Notes under the pieces: model-generated
Told to the model about the DNA's origin: nothing
The model's database searches: none
The model's input: only the letters and a program-made list of their open reading frames with translations
Made by a program: the position numbers and the translations under genes
Shown: piece by piece, positions 48,543 through 58,537 of the stretch
Layout: each line of letters starts with the position of its first letter
Numbering within the stretch: the first letter of the stretch is position 1
NCBI GenBank assembly: GCA_040221475.1
Contig: JAVKEJ010000052.1
Location: 124,001 to 188,000, forward strand
Reading direction: 5' to 3'
DNA from: WLXB01 sp040221475
GTDB lineage: Bacteria; Pseudomonadota; Alphaproteobacteria; Rhodospirillales; Rhodospirillaceae
DNA: 64,000 nt

Positions 48543-49514
48543 GTGAACCGTCCACTCCTGGTTGCGATTATTGGTGTTCTTGTCGTAATAGCGGCCATCG
48601 TATTGAATTTTACGCTTGAAGACCCAGGTCCCCCTGCGCCCGGTGCTGATCAGTCACGTGTTGGCGTTACGGATAACGCTGGATCATCCGCTGCTGATAC
48701 TGCAGCCTCTGCAAATCCTATACTCCCTAGTTTTGATGTGGTGCGCATTGACCCCCAGGGGAATACAGTCATGGCTGGCCGTGCTGGTCCTGGTGCGACC
48801 GTCATAATTCTAGATGGTCAGTCAGAGATTGGACGTGTAGTCGCCGATGGTCGCGGTGAGTGGGTTTTTATTCCACCGCAATCGCTGTCACCCGGTACGC
48901 ATGAGCTTTCTCTTCAGGTTGACCGCGACGGACAAGAGAGTTTGCTTTCTGAAAATGTTGTGGTGATGTCTATCCCAGAACAAGAAGGCGACATTCTCAT
49001 TATAGAAACGGCACGTGATGGTGGGACAAGTCGTGTCCTACAAGCACCCGCCCAAGTCAGTCCGATTGAGTTAAGTGTTGAAACTGTTGACTACGATGAT
49101 GAAGGTCGACTGTTCTTGAGCGGTCAAGCTCTAGCAGGAAATACAATACAGGTTTATTTGGATAACACGTTTGCGGGTCGTGTTCAGGTTGACAGCACAG
49201 GTTACTGGAGCATTGAAGCGACGGAACGCGCTTTGCCTGGCCAACACGTCGTAAGAGCCGATGAATTGGACTCAGAGGGTACTGTGATCTCTCGTGTTGA
49301 AGTGCCGTTTAATCGTCAACCGCCTGATCCGAATATGCAATCTGGTGCTATTACAGTTGTAAAAGGTAATAGTTTGTGGCGCATCGCACGTCGAGTTTAT
49401 GGCGAGGGTGTTATGTTTACTCTGATCTATGAAGCGAATCAGGATCAGATCAAAGACCCTGATCTCATTTATCCTGGCCAAGTCTTTACGTTGCCCGTCA
49501 AAGACAGGCTATAA
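48543..49514 (+). CDS. Membrane-anchored Ig-like / LysM protein
   Basis: The 323-residue protein (from GTG 48543, with GAGAGG before it; a TTG at 48483 would add 20 basic residues) has one N-terminal membrane helix (about 3-21), a disordered linker, two Ig-like beta repeats (about 65-150 and 185-265: GRAGPGATVIILDG and GQALAGNTIQVYLDN) and a C-terminal LysM domain (about 274-320: VVKGNSLWRIARRVYGEGVMFTLIYEANQDQI). LysM binds peptidoglycan, so it probably tethers inner membrane to cell wall. Its partner is unknown. Confidence 0.82.
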   Translation: MNRPLLVAIIGVLVVIAAIVLNFTLEDPGPPAPGADQSRVGVTDNAGSSAADTAASANPILPSFDVVRIDPQGNTVMAGRAGPGATVIILDGQSEIGRVVADGRGEWVFIPPQSLSPGTHELSLQVDRDGQESLLSENVVVMSIPEQEGDILIIETARDGGTSRVLQAPAQVSPIELSVETVDYDDEGRLFLSGQALAGNTIQVYLDNTFAGRVQVDSTGYWSIEATERALPGQHVVRADELDSEGTVISRVEVPFNRQPPDPNMQSGAITVVKGNSLWRIARRVYGEGVMFTLIYEANQDQIKDPDLIYPGQVFTLPVKDRL

Positions 49515-49616
49515 ACCTCAATGTGATATACTTTATGAAGTCGATCTCGAAAAACGGCTAAGCTTGCCTAACGTAAAGTTAATCAACATTGCATGCACCG
49601 CTTGGAGAATGGCCAT

Positions 49617-50324
49617 ATGACCAGTCGCGAAATAACTTGGAAAGACTATTTGTTTCCGCCTTTGCACCCCGAAGGCCCAGGTTTTTTGGCCTTATTTGCG
49701 CTCGTGACACTCATTCTATGGGCCATATGGACCCCGTTGGGAGTTGTTGGGCTGGGTCTAACCGTATGGTGTTTTTACTTTTTCCGCGACCCTGACCGGG
49801 TCACGCCTGTGCGCGGCGGTCTCATCATCAGTCCTGCTGATGGCGTCATTCAATCAATTACAGAAACGACGGGGCCACCTGAACTCGATTTGGCGGAAAA
49901 GACATTTACGCGTGTGAGCGTTTTCATGAGCGTGTTTGACTGTCATGTGAATCGCATGCCGATTGCGGGAGAAATCATAAAAGAAGTTTATGTCCCAGGT
50001 TTATTTTTAAACGCCACCTTGGATAAGGCAAGCGAAGATAATGAACGCCAATGTCTGCTCGTGAAAACTGAAGATGGGAAAGAATTTGCCGTCGTACAAA
50101 TTGCTGGCCTTGTCGCGCGGCGTATACGTTGTGACGTTCAAGCCAACCAAAAACTGGAAACCGGTGAGCGCATTGGTTTGATCAGGTTTGGCAGTCGTGT
50201 CGATGTCTATTTACCGCCCGGAATCCATCCGCTTGTCGCTATTGGCCAAAAGATGGTGTCTGCAGAAACTGTTATCGCTGACGCAAATTCTCAAGAAGAT
50301 CAACGTCTGGGTGAGGTCCGCTGA
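49617..50324 (+). CDS. psd: Phosphatidylserine decarboxylase proenzyme
   Basis: Psd makes phosphatidylethanolamine from phosphatidylserine at the inner membrane, after self-cleavage that makes a pyruvoyl group. The 235-residue product is of the short alphaproteobacterial type, with N-terminal hydrophobic segments (about 16-50), FFRDPDRV, SPADGVIQSI, FMSVFDCHVNRMP and the cleavage region FGSRVDVYLPPG, where the Ser follows FG instead of the LGST of E. coli. I use ATG 49617, eight bases after GGAGA, not 49593. pssA starts right at its stop. Confidence 0.95.
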   Translation: MTSREITWKDYLFPPLHPEGPGFLALFALVTLILWAIWTPLGVVGLGLTVWCFYFFRDPDRVTPVRGGLIISPADGVIQSITETTGPPELDLAEKTFTRVSVFMSVFDCHVNRMPIAGEIIKEVYVPGLFLNATLDKASEDNERQCLLVKTEDGKEFAVVQIAGLVARRIRCDVQANQKLETGERIGLIRFGSRVDVYLPPGIHPLVAIGQKMVSAETVIADANSQEDQRLGEVR

Positions 50325-51149
50325 GTGACCAAGCAAACGCAACAGCCAGATACTCCTAAGATGGACAACCCAAGGCAGCGTAAGACCTTGCCATTCAACA
50401 AGCTGTTTCCGAACATACTGACAGTTCTAGCCTTATGCAGTGGCTTAACCTCAATCCGTTTCGCCATTTCCGAAGACTGGGAGCGCGCAGTTATAGCCTT
50501 GGTGATTGCCTGTTTTCTTGATGGTATTGATGGGTTGGTCGCGCGTTTATTACACGGTACGACCAAATTTGGTGCGGAACTGGACTCTTTATCAGATGCC
50601 ATTAGCTTCGGCATGGTGCCATCTATTCTATTGTACCTTTGGGCGATGCAAGACGCGGGTACCATTGGGTGGGCATTATGCCTGCTATTTGCAGTATCTT
50701 GTGTCTTACGCTTGGCGCGTTTCAACACCATGGTCGGTGACCCAGGACTTCCCAATTGGGCTCATAACTATTTCACGGGTATACCATCACCGGCCGCGGC
50801 TGGGCTTGCGATTCTGCCCATGATTCTTTCGTTTTATTTTGAAGCGGGTGTTTTTAACACGCCGATAATCGTCGGCGTGTTTTTAGCGACTGTATCGTTT
50901 TTGATGGTCAGTAAGGTACCTACGTTCTCGATTAAGAAGCTCCGCGTGCCACGGCATTTCGCTTTACCAATGATGATTTTTATCGCTCTGTTTGCCGGGT
51001 TTATGGTCACAGAAACTTGGGCGACACTTGGCTTAATGGGGATCGTTTATCTAATCAGTATACCCTTTAGCGTTCTGACTTTTCGCCGTCTCTCCCGCCG
51101 CGGTGGTCCTTCCGAGGAAGAACTTGCAGAAGTCGAATCGGAAGACTGA
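50325..51149 (+). CDS. pssA: CDP-diacylglycerol-serine O-phosphatidyltransferase
   Basis: PssA makes phosphatidylserine, the substrate of Psd. The 274-residue membrane protein has the CDP-alcohol phosphatidyltransferase motif DG-x2-AR-x8-G-x3-D-x3-D exactly (DGLVARLLHGTTKFG then D and D), and about seven helices. The start is GTG directly after the psd stop codon, so the two genes are coupled; an ATG at 50361 is an alternative. Confidence 0.96.
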   Translation: MTKQTQQPDTPKMDNPRQRKTLPFNKLFPNILTVLALCSGLTSIRFAISEDWERAVIALVIACFLDGIDGLVARLLHGTTKFGAELDSLSDAISFGMVPSILLYLWAMQDAGTIGWALCLLFAVSCVLRLARFNTMVGDPGLPNWAHNYFTGIPSPAAAGLAILPMILSFYFEAGVFNTPIIVGVFLATVSFLMVSKVPTFSIKKLRVPRHFALPMMIFIALFAGFMVTETWATLGLMGIVYLISIPFSVLTFRRLSRRGGPSEEELAEVESED

Positions 51150-51156
51150 TTTCACC

Positions 51157-54100
51157 TTATTCTGCAGCTTGATTAGCCATTGCATCCTTCATGGATGCTC
51201 GACGTGCAATAATCGCCTGAACGTCCGTTCTGAGTTTTAAGGCGCAGGGCGTGACAAACAAGGTTAAGACTGTCGCAAAACTCAGGCCACAGACAATGGC
51301 AATGGCCAGTTGCTGCCACCATTGTAAAGATGGTGCACCAATGTGGACGGCTCGTTGCACGAAATCGACGTTGATTTGGAACATCATGGGCATCAGACCT
51401 AACACAGTCGTGACTGTGGTTAGGAGGACAGGGCGCAACCGTTGAACACCTGTTTGGATGATCGCCTGAACAGGATCCGTAAAGTCTTTCTTTAAACGGT
51501 CATAAGTGTCGATCAACACGATGTTGTTGTTCACCACAATTCCGGCTAATGAAATGACGCCGACGCCAGACATGACGATTCCGAAGGGCTGCTGGAAGAT
51601 AAGTAGCCCCATAAAAACGCCTATGGTCGACATCACAACAGCGCTGAGGATCAGGAAGGCTGAATAGAAGCTGTTAAACTGCGTAATCAGAATCACGCCC
51701 ATTAAAAACAAGGCGACCATAAAGGCGCGCTGCAAGAAGGCTGCAGATTCCTGTTGCTCTTCATCCTCGCCCTTGAAGGCCCACTTCACGGACTCACTCC
51801 AAGCGTCATTAGATTTTAGCCATTGTTCTATCTGCTTTACTTGCTCACCGGCCAAAATGCCGCTCTCGACGCTTGCGATAACTGACACCACACGCCGACC
51901 ATCAATCCGGTTGATTTCGCCGGGATCTTGCTTGGCAACTCTTTTGACAAAACTTGAGACAGGGACTTGCCCAGCCGGTGTGTTGACCCGAATCGCATCC
52001 ATCTCATCTAAAGTTCGATATTCTTCTGGAAAGCGGACAACAATATCAATTTCATCATCCGCATCATCTGGCCGGTAGTCTGAGAGTTTTAAGCCCTCGG
52101 TTATCAGTTGCACCATATCGCCGATGGCACCGATATCGACGCCGAATTTAGCCGCTTGGGCGCGATCAACTTCGAGTTCCCACTCGATTCCTGGAAGGGG
52201 CAATGTGTCTTCGATATCAACAAATCCCCCGACCCGTGCCATTTCGGACCTGACCATGGCAACATGGTTTGCTAAGACATCGAAATCCTGCGCCATCAGA
52301 TTGAGGTGAAATTGTCGGCCTGTCGGGGGGCCCATTTTTTCTTCCCAGATCTCGATTTTGACACCAGAAAGGTCGGATAAGCGCTCGCGCATATCGGCTA
52401 CAACTTCTTCAGAAGACCGCCTAAATTCCCAGTTTTTATATTCGAACTGAACCGCACCAACGATGTCAGCAGAGCCACCGTCGCGATAACGTGCGCCTTG
52501 GGCGGATCGCGCATATACGGTTGTGAATTCAGGCAGATCAAAGATGCGTTGCTCAACTTCCCGAGTCAGACGGTCTTTATCATCGACGGACAGATTGCCG
52601 CGGGCATGAACATAGACAGCGCCGCGTTCAGGCTCAGACTCTGGCATAAACTCTACGCCTTTTCCGAAGGACCAATAGAGAACTTGCGCTGAAACCAACA
52701 AAACAAGCGCGCCCATGAGCACCTTGCCTGAGTTGTTCAGCGCCGAGGTCAGTAGTCTCGCATAGGTGCCTGTAATCCCCGGTAGCTTGGTCATGTCTAC
52801 GTTTTTTCCTGCGGCAATAGCGCGCATGATGTCTGGGTTACCAATGCCCGGCTTTCCAAAGCGAGCCCCAAGCGTTGGTACAAAAATCAAAGCCATTAGT
52901 AGTGAGGCGGTGAGTGTTGCGATAAGCGTGATTGGCAAGTACTTCATAAATTCGCCAAACAGACCGGTCCAGAATAGGAGGGGCGTAAACGCAGCAAGTG
53001 TTGTTGCCGTTGATGCCGTAACTGGCCACGCCATACGTTTGGCGGCCAATGCATAAGCTTCCTTACGATCTAGGCCTTCGGTCATTTTGCGATCGGCGTA
53101 TTCAGTAACCACAATGGCACCGTCTACGAGCATGCCGACAGCTAAGATCAAGCCGAATAATACAACCATGTTGATGGTCATGCCGCCAGTATACAACACG
53201 AGTATACCCATAAGGAATGAACCAGGGATGGCGATCCCGACCAATAACCCTGCGCGCAAACCCAGCGCTGCGACAACGACGATCATAACAAGCAGAACTG
53301 CAGTCACCACGTTGTTTTGCAATTCAAACAGCATGTCTTTGACCATTTTTGATTTGTCTTGGAAGTAATTCACTTGAATACCAGGTGGCCACAACGCTTG
53401 ATCTTCTTCGATCACTGACCTGACAAGGTCGACAGTCTCAATGATGTTTTCACCTGAGCGTTTAGAGACTTCCAGAGTCAAAGACGATTGACCGTTAACC
53501 CGTGCATAACCATCAGCGTCTTTAAAGGCTCGCCGACCTTTAGCAACGTCTCCAACTGTGATTGAGGCATCTCGGTTGACTACTACAGGCAACTCAAGAA
53601 CGTCTTCAACGCCTTCAATCAGCCCTGGCAAATTGATTGCGAAGCGTCCATTGCCTGTGTCCAGTTCGCCGGCGGCAATGACTGTATTGTTGCGCTTAAG
53701 AAAGTTTGTAAACTCGTTTGCATCGATGCCGTATGATTTCAACAATGCAGGGTCAATGATGACTTCCATCTGTTCTTCACGGTCACCAGCTATGTCGGCT
53801 TCTAGAACACTCGGAATCTCTTCGATTTTATCTTTCAAGCGGTTGGCGATTGTAAACAAGGTCCGCTCTGGCACATCACCCGATAAGCTAATGGCCAAGA
53901 TGGGCAGCAAGCTCATGTTTACTTCTTGCACTGTCGGTTCTTCAGCGCCTTCTGGAAGTTCGGCTTTTGCGACATCTACTGCTTCACGCACATCCATAAG
54001 AGCTTTATCGACGTCAAATCCAGCTTCAAATTCTAGTGTGACGTTGGCGCCATTGGGGTAAGACTGGCCAGTAATTTCTTTGACGCCCTCGACGGATCGC

Positions 54101-54315
54101 ATTTCGCGTTCCATTGGGCGCACCAATAGGCGCTCACCATCCTCCGGCGAAATCCCCCGGTACACCATGCTGACATAGATCGTTGGCACCGGAATATCTG
54201 GTTCCGCTTCTTTAGGGATGTCCATAAAAGCACTAATACCTGCGACGAGAATCATGAACAGCAAAGAGAGTACCGTCCGCGAACGATTCAAAGCAGCATC
54301 AATAAGGGCGATCAT
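51157..54315 (-). CDS. RND efflux permease
   Basis: A 1052-residue, 12-helix RND transporter. It has the N-terminal helix, two large periplasmic porter regions (about 35-330 and 565-860) and two bundles of helices; ILAVGMLVDGAIVVTEYADR holds the helix-4 Asp residues of the proton relay, and GVISLAGIVVNNNIVLIDTYD the matching repeat. The make-up is that of HAE1-like drug exporters rather than heavy-metal ones. It overlaps the adaptor gene by four bases. No outer-membrane factor is adjacent. Confidence 0.95.
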   Translation of the reverse strand: MIALIDAALNRSRTVLSLLFMILVAGISAFMDIPKEAEPDIPVPTIYVSMVYRGISPEDGERLLVRPMEREMRSVEGVKEITGQSYPNGANVTLEFEAGFDVDKALMDVREAVDVAKAELPEGAEEPTVQEVNMSLLPILAISLSGDVPERTLFTIANRLKDKIEEIPSVLEADIAGDREEQMEVIIDPALLKSYGIDANEFTNFLKRNNTVIAAGELDTGNGRFAINLPGLIEGVEDVLELPVVVNRDASITVGDVAKGRRAFKDADGYARVNGQSSLTLEVSKRSGENIIETVDLVRSVIEEDQALWPPGIQVNYFQDKSKMVKDMLFELQNNVVTAVLLVMIVVVAALGLRAGLLVGIAIPGSFLMGILVLYTGGMTINMVVLFGLILAVGMLVDGAIVVTEYADRKMTEGLDRKEAYALAAKRMAWPVTASTATTLAAFTPLLFWTGLFGEFMKYLPITLIATLTASLLMALIFVPTLGARFGKPGIGNPDIMRAIAAGKNVDMTKLPGITGTYARLLTSALNNSGKVLMGALVLLVSAQVLYWSFGKGVEFMPESEPERGAVYVHARGNLSVDDKDRLTREVEQRIFDLPEFTTVYARSAQGARYRDGGSADIVGAVQFEYKNWEFRRSSEEVVADMRERLSDLSGVKIEIWEEKMGPPTGRQFHLNLMAQDFDVLANHVAMVRSEMARVGGFVDIEDTLPLPGIEWELEVDRAQAAKFGVDIGAIGDMVQLITEGLKLSDYRPDDADDEIDIVVRFPEEYRTLDEMDAIRVNTPAGQVPVSSFVKRVAKQDPGEINRIDGRRVVSVIASVESGILAGEQVKQIEQWLKSNDAWSESVKWAFKGEDEEQQESAAFLQRAFMVALFLMGVILITQFNSFYSAFLILSAVVMSTIGVFMGLLIFQQPFGIVMSGVGVISLAGIVVNNNIVLIDTYDRLKKDFTDPVQAIIQTGVQRLRPVLLTTVTTVLGLMPMMFQINVDFVQRAVHIGAPSLQWWQQLAIAIVCGLSFATVLTLFVTPCALKLRTDVQAIIARRASMKDAMANQAAE

Positions 54316-55469
54316 TGTTGCGCTCCTTGCCGCTGCACCAGTTGAGTTTGATCAGAGGCTCTGGAAGGCATTAGTCCCACTGGCCCTAGTTGACTGCTGT
54401 TTATGATCACAGGCTCGACCTTTTGACCGACGGTAACAAACTCTTGGCCGACGGTAATGATATCTACTGATTCAGGTAGTCCTGTGAGCCAGACATTGTC
54501 AGAGGATGCAGACGAGGCAGAAGCTTCAGCGAAAGAGACCCGGCCCATTTTGTCGACCAATTTCACACCTACTGCGCCGCTATCATTAAGTGTCAGAGCG
54601 GCGGGTGGTACGCTATGCGCCATGACTTGTTGAGCCGGAAGCCTTAGAGTGGCAGTCATTCCGTCGATAACTCGACCATCAGAGTTAGGCACAGAAACCT
54701 CAACGGAAAACGTGCGAGTTTCTGGTGAGGCGAGACTTGAAACAAACGTAATCGGGCCAGTTACACTAAGGCCATTAATTAGGTCTGCAGTTGCGACTGC
54801 ACCGGTTTTCACATCGCTCACGGCCAGTTCTGCAATTTCAGCGATGATAAGAATGGGGTCAAGGTCGACCATCTCTGCAATCTCATCACCAACGCGGACG
54901 TAGTCACCTATTTCAACGTGGTTGCGGTTGAATACTCCATCAAAGGGCGCACGAATAATGGTTCGTGCGATTTCAAATTTAGCGCTTTCTAACTCAGCTC
55001 GCGCAGACTCAAGCTCCGCCTTGGCATTGGCAAGAGAGACTTCTGATGTAAAAGATTTTTTAGACAAATCTTCGGCAGCTCGAAATTCCAATTCGCGTTT
55101 TAAAACTAAAGCTTCCGCTCTCGATAACTTCGCTTGGCGGTCATTAACGCCGAGCTTGATTAGCGGCTGGTCTTTCTTGACAACTGTGCCACGACTCACC
55201 AGCAATTCGGTGATCGGGCCTTCGGTTTCGACACGCAGGGTCACCTGTCGGGAGGCTTCCGTTCGTCCTGCAACACGAATTTCTCTCACTCTTGGTATGG
55301 CGCGAGATTGGATCACCTGCACACGTTGCAATCCTTCGGGCTGGTTTCTTGCAGCTTGTTCCACAGCCGAGAGTTCAGCTTCAGTGACCGGAGAAAATAT
55401 GACGCCGGAGGCGACCCAAAGTACTGCGACAGCAGCGATGGAAATCGCTGTTATATATGATTTATTCAT
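54312..55469 (-). CDS. RND periplasmic adaptor
   Basis: The 385-residue membrane-fusion protein has an N-terminal membrane anchor (about 5-27), a lipoyl half with RVETEGPITELLVSRGTVVKKDQPLIKL, a helical hairpin (about 115-170), the second lipoyl half RAPFDGVFNRNHVEIGDYV and a beta-barrel and membrane-proximal domain. It overlaps both the RND gene and the padR gene by four bases. Confidence 0.94.
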   Translation of the reverse strand: MNKSYITAISIAAVAVLWVASGVIFSPVTEAELSAVEQAARNQPEGLQRVQVIQSRAIPRVREIRVAGRTEASRQVTLRVETEGPITELLVSRGTVVKKDQPLIKLGVNDRQAKLSRAEALVLKRELEFRAAEDLSKKSFTSEVSLANAKAELESARAELESAKFEIARTIIRAPFDGVFNRNHVEIGDYVRVGDEIAEMVDLDPILIIAEIAELAVSDVKTGAVATADLINGLSVTGPITFVSSLASPETRTFSVEVSVPNSDGRVIDGMTATLRLPAQQVMAHSVPPAALTLNDSGAVGVKLVDKMGRVSFAEASASSASSDNVWLTGLPESVDIITVGQEFVTVGQKVEPVIINSSQLGPVGLMPSRASDQTQLVQRQGAQQ

Positions 55470-56050
55470 GAGGAGGGTCCTGCCGGTAGATTCTGCTGAC
55501 TGGGGTGGCCTGTTAAGGGGGTGTGAACCTCATTGATTTCAACAAGCTCTGCACGATGGTCGCGCAAATATGTCAAAGCGGCTTCATACATAGTGACGCC
55601 AAAGTTATGGACGAAGTGTCTCACCGGACTGGAGAGGTTGCGTGTGTCAGCACAGTCGTTAATAGCTGATAGCCGCTCTTCGTAATCAGCAATATAACGA
55701 TCAACAAGGTTCAGAACGACTGATCGGGACAGATGGTCACCAAACGATAAGATAAATAGCATCTCTGATCGCATTTTATCGGGTGCTGGCGTGCGCGATA
55801 AAGTTTCTAAAAAGGCATACCGGCCAGCGGGCGTAATGCTATAGACTTTCTTGTCAGGACGGCCAGCCTGCTCGGCGACACAACAGGTCGCCCATTCACG
55901 ATCCAACAATACATTAAGAGCTGGGTATATGGACCCGAAACTCACATCGTAGATGGCGCTAAAGGGGCCGTCTTCAAACAGCTTACGAATTTCGTAACCA
56001 GATGCGTCTTTGTCCATCAACGCACCTAGGCAAAGTGTTTTGGCGTCCAC
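55466..56050 (-). CDS. PadR-family transcriptional regulator
   Basis: The 194-residue protein has a PadR winged-helix (about 1-85: LGALMDKDASGYEIRKLFEDGPFSAIYDVSFGSIYPALNVLLDREW) and a C-terminal helical dimerisation domain (about 90-175). PadR proteins repress stress or efflux genes and release DNA on binding a small phenolic or drug ligand. It is first in the operon with the RND adaptor and pump, with four-base overlaps, so it very likely controls them. A palindrome at 56110-56126 is the likely operator. Confidence 0.93.
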   Translation of the reverse strand: MDAKTLCLGALMDKDASGYEIRKLFEDGPFSAIYDVSFGSIYPALNVLLDREWATCCVAEQAGRPDKKVYSITPAGRYAFLETLSRTPAPDKMRSEMLFILSFGDHLSRSVVLNLVDRYIADYEERLSAINDCADTRNLSSPVRHFVHNFGVTMYEAALTYLRDHRAELVEINEVHTPLTGHPSQQNLPAGPSS

Positions 56051-56109
56051 GGGCGACCCCTTTAAGTTGTGAAAGCGGTCTGATCCGCTTTATGACTTTC
56101 GGATGGCCT

Positions 56110-56126
56110 TATATCGATTTGATATA
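56110..56126. promoter_or_regulatory. Likely PadR operator
   Basis: TATATCGATTTGATATA is an inverted repeat of TATATC with a 5-base centre, 60 bases before the padR start. AT-rich palindromes of this kind near their own promoters are common for PadR autoregulators. Binding is inferred. Confidence 0.45.
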
Positions 56127-56228
56127 TGCTGGGTCAACATACAATCTCAGTATGCCAGCTATGCGTCACCGGCATGAAAAACCCTAGAAATACATATAGA
56201 ACAATAAGTTAAGTGGTATCGAGGCAGG

Positions 56229-58394
56229 TTAGCGTCGGCGTGATTTCTGACGTTGCCTTACCGTGCGGCCTCTGCCTTTAGCCCCTGGTTCAGGGATGCG
56301 TGCCGCTTTTTCCCTGGCCTCTTGGTCGGGGCCACTCAGCACATCGGGTGCCATTTCTAGTTCTAGGTTTTCTAATCGACGAATTTCATCGCGTAATCTG
56401 GCGGCCTCTTCGAATTCCAAATTACCTGCGGCCGTCTGCATCTTCTTTTCCATGTCCGTAATAACGCCACGGAGATTGTGACCCAGGAGCTCAGTCTCCT
56501 CGGCGAAGCCCGTATCAACCGTTACGCGGTCCTGCTCGTAAACGCTTTCCAGCAGATCTGCGATCTCTTTGCGGATGCCTGCCGGCGTAATATTATTGGC
56601 CACATTAAATGCCTGCTGTTTTTCGCGGCGGCGATTAGTTTCGTTGATGGCTTGCTCAAGACTACCTGTCATTTTATTGGCGTAGAGAATAACTCTGCCG
56701 TCGATGTTTCTGGCAGCACGGCCGATGGTCTGAATCAAAGATCTGGTGGACCGTAAGAAGCCCTCTTTGTCTGCATCCAGTATAGCAACGAGGCTGCATT
56801 CAGGAATATCAAGTCCTTCACGCAGCAGATTAATCCCAACCAGGACGTCAAAGACTCCCAATCTGAGATCGCGAATGATCTCAATACGCTCTAGTGTGTC
56901 CACATCCGAATGCATATAGCGCACGCGCACGCCCTGTTCCGTCAAATACTCTGTTAGGTCTTCCGCCATACGTTTTGTAAGAGTGGTAACAAGGGCACGC
57001 ATGCCTTTTGCGGCGACGTCCCGGACTTCTCCAAGCAGATCATCGACTTGTGTATCTGCCGAGCGAATGTGGCAGACCGGGTCAATCAGTCCGGTCGGTC
57101 GTATGATCTGCTCGACAAAAGCCCCTTGGGTACGCTCCATTTCCCAATCACCTGGGGTTGCCGACACAAACACGGTCTGTGGGCGCATGGCTTCCCACTC
57201 TTCAAACTTTAGTGGCCGGTTGTCGCAACAAGATGGTAGCCGGAAACCAAAGTTGGAAAGTGTTGATTTGCGAACAAAATCGCCGCGGTACATGCCGCCG
57301 ATTTGCGGAACAGCAACGTGACTTTCATCTACAAATAGCAGCGCATCATCAGGAATATACTCGAACAATGTTGGGGGTGGTTCTCCAGGCTTGCGCCCTG
57401 TCAAATAGCGCGAATAGTTCTCGATGCCTTTGCAGTGCCCCGTTGTTTCCATCATCTCCAGGTCAAACATGGTCCGTTGTTCAAGCCGTTGGGCTTCCAG
57501 CAATTTTCCTTCCTTGTGAAAGACGTCCAGTTGCTTTTTCAGCTCTGCTTTTATGCCTTTAGCGGCTTGGGAGAGCGCTGGGCGGGGGGTCACATAATGG
57601 CTACTTGGGTAAACGGTGATTCGTTGCAGGGCAGCCGTTTTTTCCCCGGTCAAAGGATCAAACTCGTTAATCGATTCGATTTCGTCGCCAAACAATGACA
57701 GACGCCAGGCCCGATCTGCATAGTGAGCCGGGAAAATCTCAATGACGTCGCCACGCACTCTAAATGTGCCGCGCACAAAAGCCATGTCATTGCGCTTATA
57801 TTGCAGGGCAACCAGTTGCTTGACCAGTTCTGCTCGGGGCAGCGTTGCCCCTTCTTCAAGCACAATGGTCATGCGTGAGTAAGATTCAACCGAGCCCAAA
57901 CCATACAAACAAGAGACCGAGGACACGATGATGACGTCCCGGCGCTCCAATATTGATCGAGTCGCAGAATGGCGCATCCGATCAATCTGTTCATTGATGC
58001 TGGCGTCTTTTTCTATATAGGTGTCGGTGCGGGGCACGTAGGCTTCAGGTTGGTAGTAATCGTAATAGGATACGAAGTACTCAACCGCATTGTCCGGAAA
58101 GAAGGATTTAAATTCACCATAAAGCTGTGCGGCTAAAGTCTTGTTCGGCGCCAATATCAGGGCGGGACGCCCAGTGCGCGCAATAAGCTGCGCCATGGTA
58201 AATGTCTTGCCGGACCCGGTAACGCCCAGCAATACTTGATCGCGTTCATTTGCCCGAAGGCCCTTCTCTAGTTCTTTAATAGCAGCCGGTTGATCTCCAG
58301 CAGGCTCAAACTCGCTGACGAGTCGAAAGTCTGCACTCTCTCCTGGCTCAGGTTTCTCATACATTGGAAGGGCAACAGTCATGCCAGCTAACAT
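56229..58394 (-). CDS. uvrB: Excinuclease ABC subunit B
   Basis: UvrB is the damage-verifying helicase-like subunit of nucleotide excision repair. The 721-residue product has Walker A GVTGSGKT (about residues 58-65), the beta-hairpin region YYDYYQPEAYVPRTDTYIEKD, helicase motifs including DESH and GRAARN, and a C-terminal UVR domain (EKKMQTAAGNLEFEEAARLRDEI) with a basic tail. ATGs at 58394, 58382 and 58364 are all possible starts. I saw no GTTC-N7-GTTC box upstream, so SOS control is not supported here. Confidence 0.98.
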   Translation of the reverse strand: MLAGMTVALPMYEKPEPGESADFRLVSEFEPAGDQPAAIKELEKGLRANERDQVLLGVTGSGKTFTMAQLIARTGRPALILAPNKTLAAQLYGEFKSFFPDNAVEYFVSYYDYYQPEAYVPRTDTYIEKDASINEQIDRMRHSATRSILERRDVIIVSSVSCLYGLGSVESYSRMTIVLEEGATLPRAELVKQLVALQYKRNDMAFVRGTFRVRGDVIEIFPAHYADRAWRLSLFGDEIESINEFDPLTGEKTAALQRITVYPSSHYVTPRPALSQAAKGIKAELKKQLDVFHKEGKLLEAQRLEQRTMFDLEMMETTGHCKGIENYSRYLTGRKPGEPPPTLFEYIPDDALLFVDESHVAVPQIGGMYRGDFVRKSTLSNFGFRLPSCCDNRPLKFEEWEAMRPQTVFVSATPGDWEMERTQGAFVEQIIRPTGLIDPVCHIRSADTQVDDLLGEVRDVAAKGMRALVTTLTKRMAEDLTEYLTEQGVRVRYMHSDVDTLERIEIIRDLRLGVFDVLVGINLLREGLDIPECSLVAILDADKEGFLRSTRSLIQTIGRAARNIDGRVILYANKMTGSLEQAINETNRRREKQQAFNVANNITPAGIRKEIADLLESVYEQDRVTVDTGFAEETELLGHNLRGVITDMEKKMQTAAGNLEFEEAARLRDEIRRLENLELEMAPDVLSGPDQEAREKAARIPEPGAKGRGRTVRQRQKSRRR

Positions 58395-58537
58395 AAGGAT
58401 AGATTTCGATAGCCTCCAGTGCCGAAATTCAAGATTTCGATGCTTTTTGCGGTGATCTTGGTTGCACCGCTGCGCTCACAGCAGTAGCTTCCGCCCCAAC
58501 GACCACACAATTTTTCTTAATCTTTCGGGAGGATCCC

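Noticed and set aside
49568..49582. CtrA box before psd (CTAA-N7-TTAA)
   Set aside because: One mismatch, AT-rich context and no flagellar or cell-cycle neighbour; likely chance.
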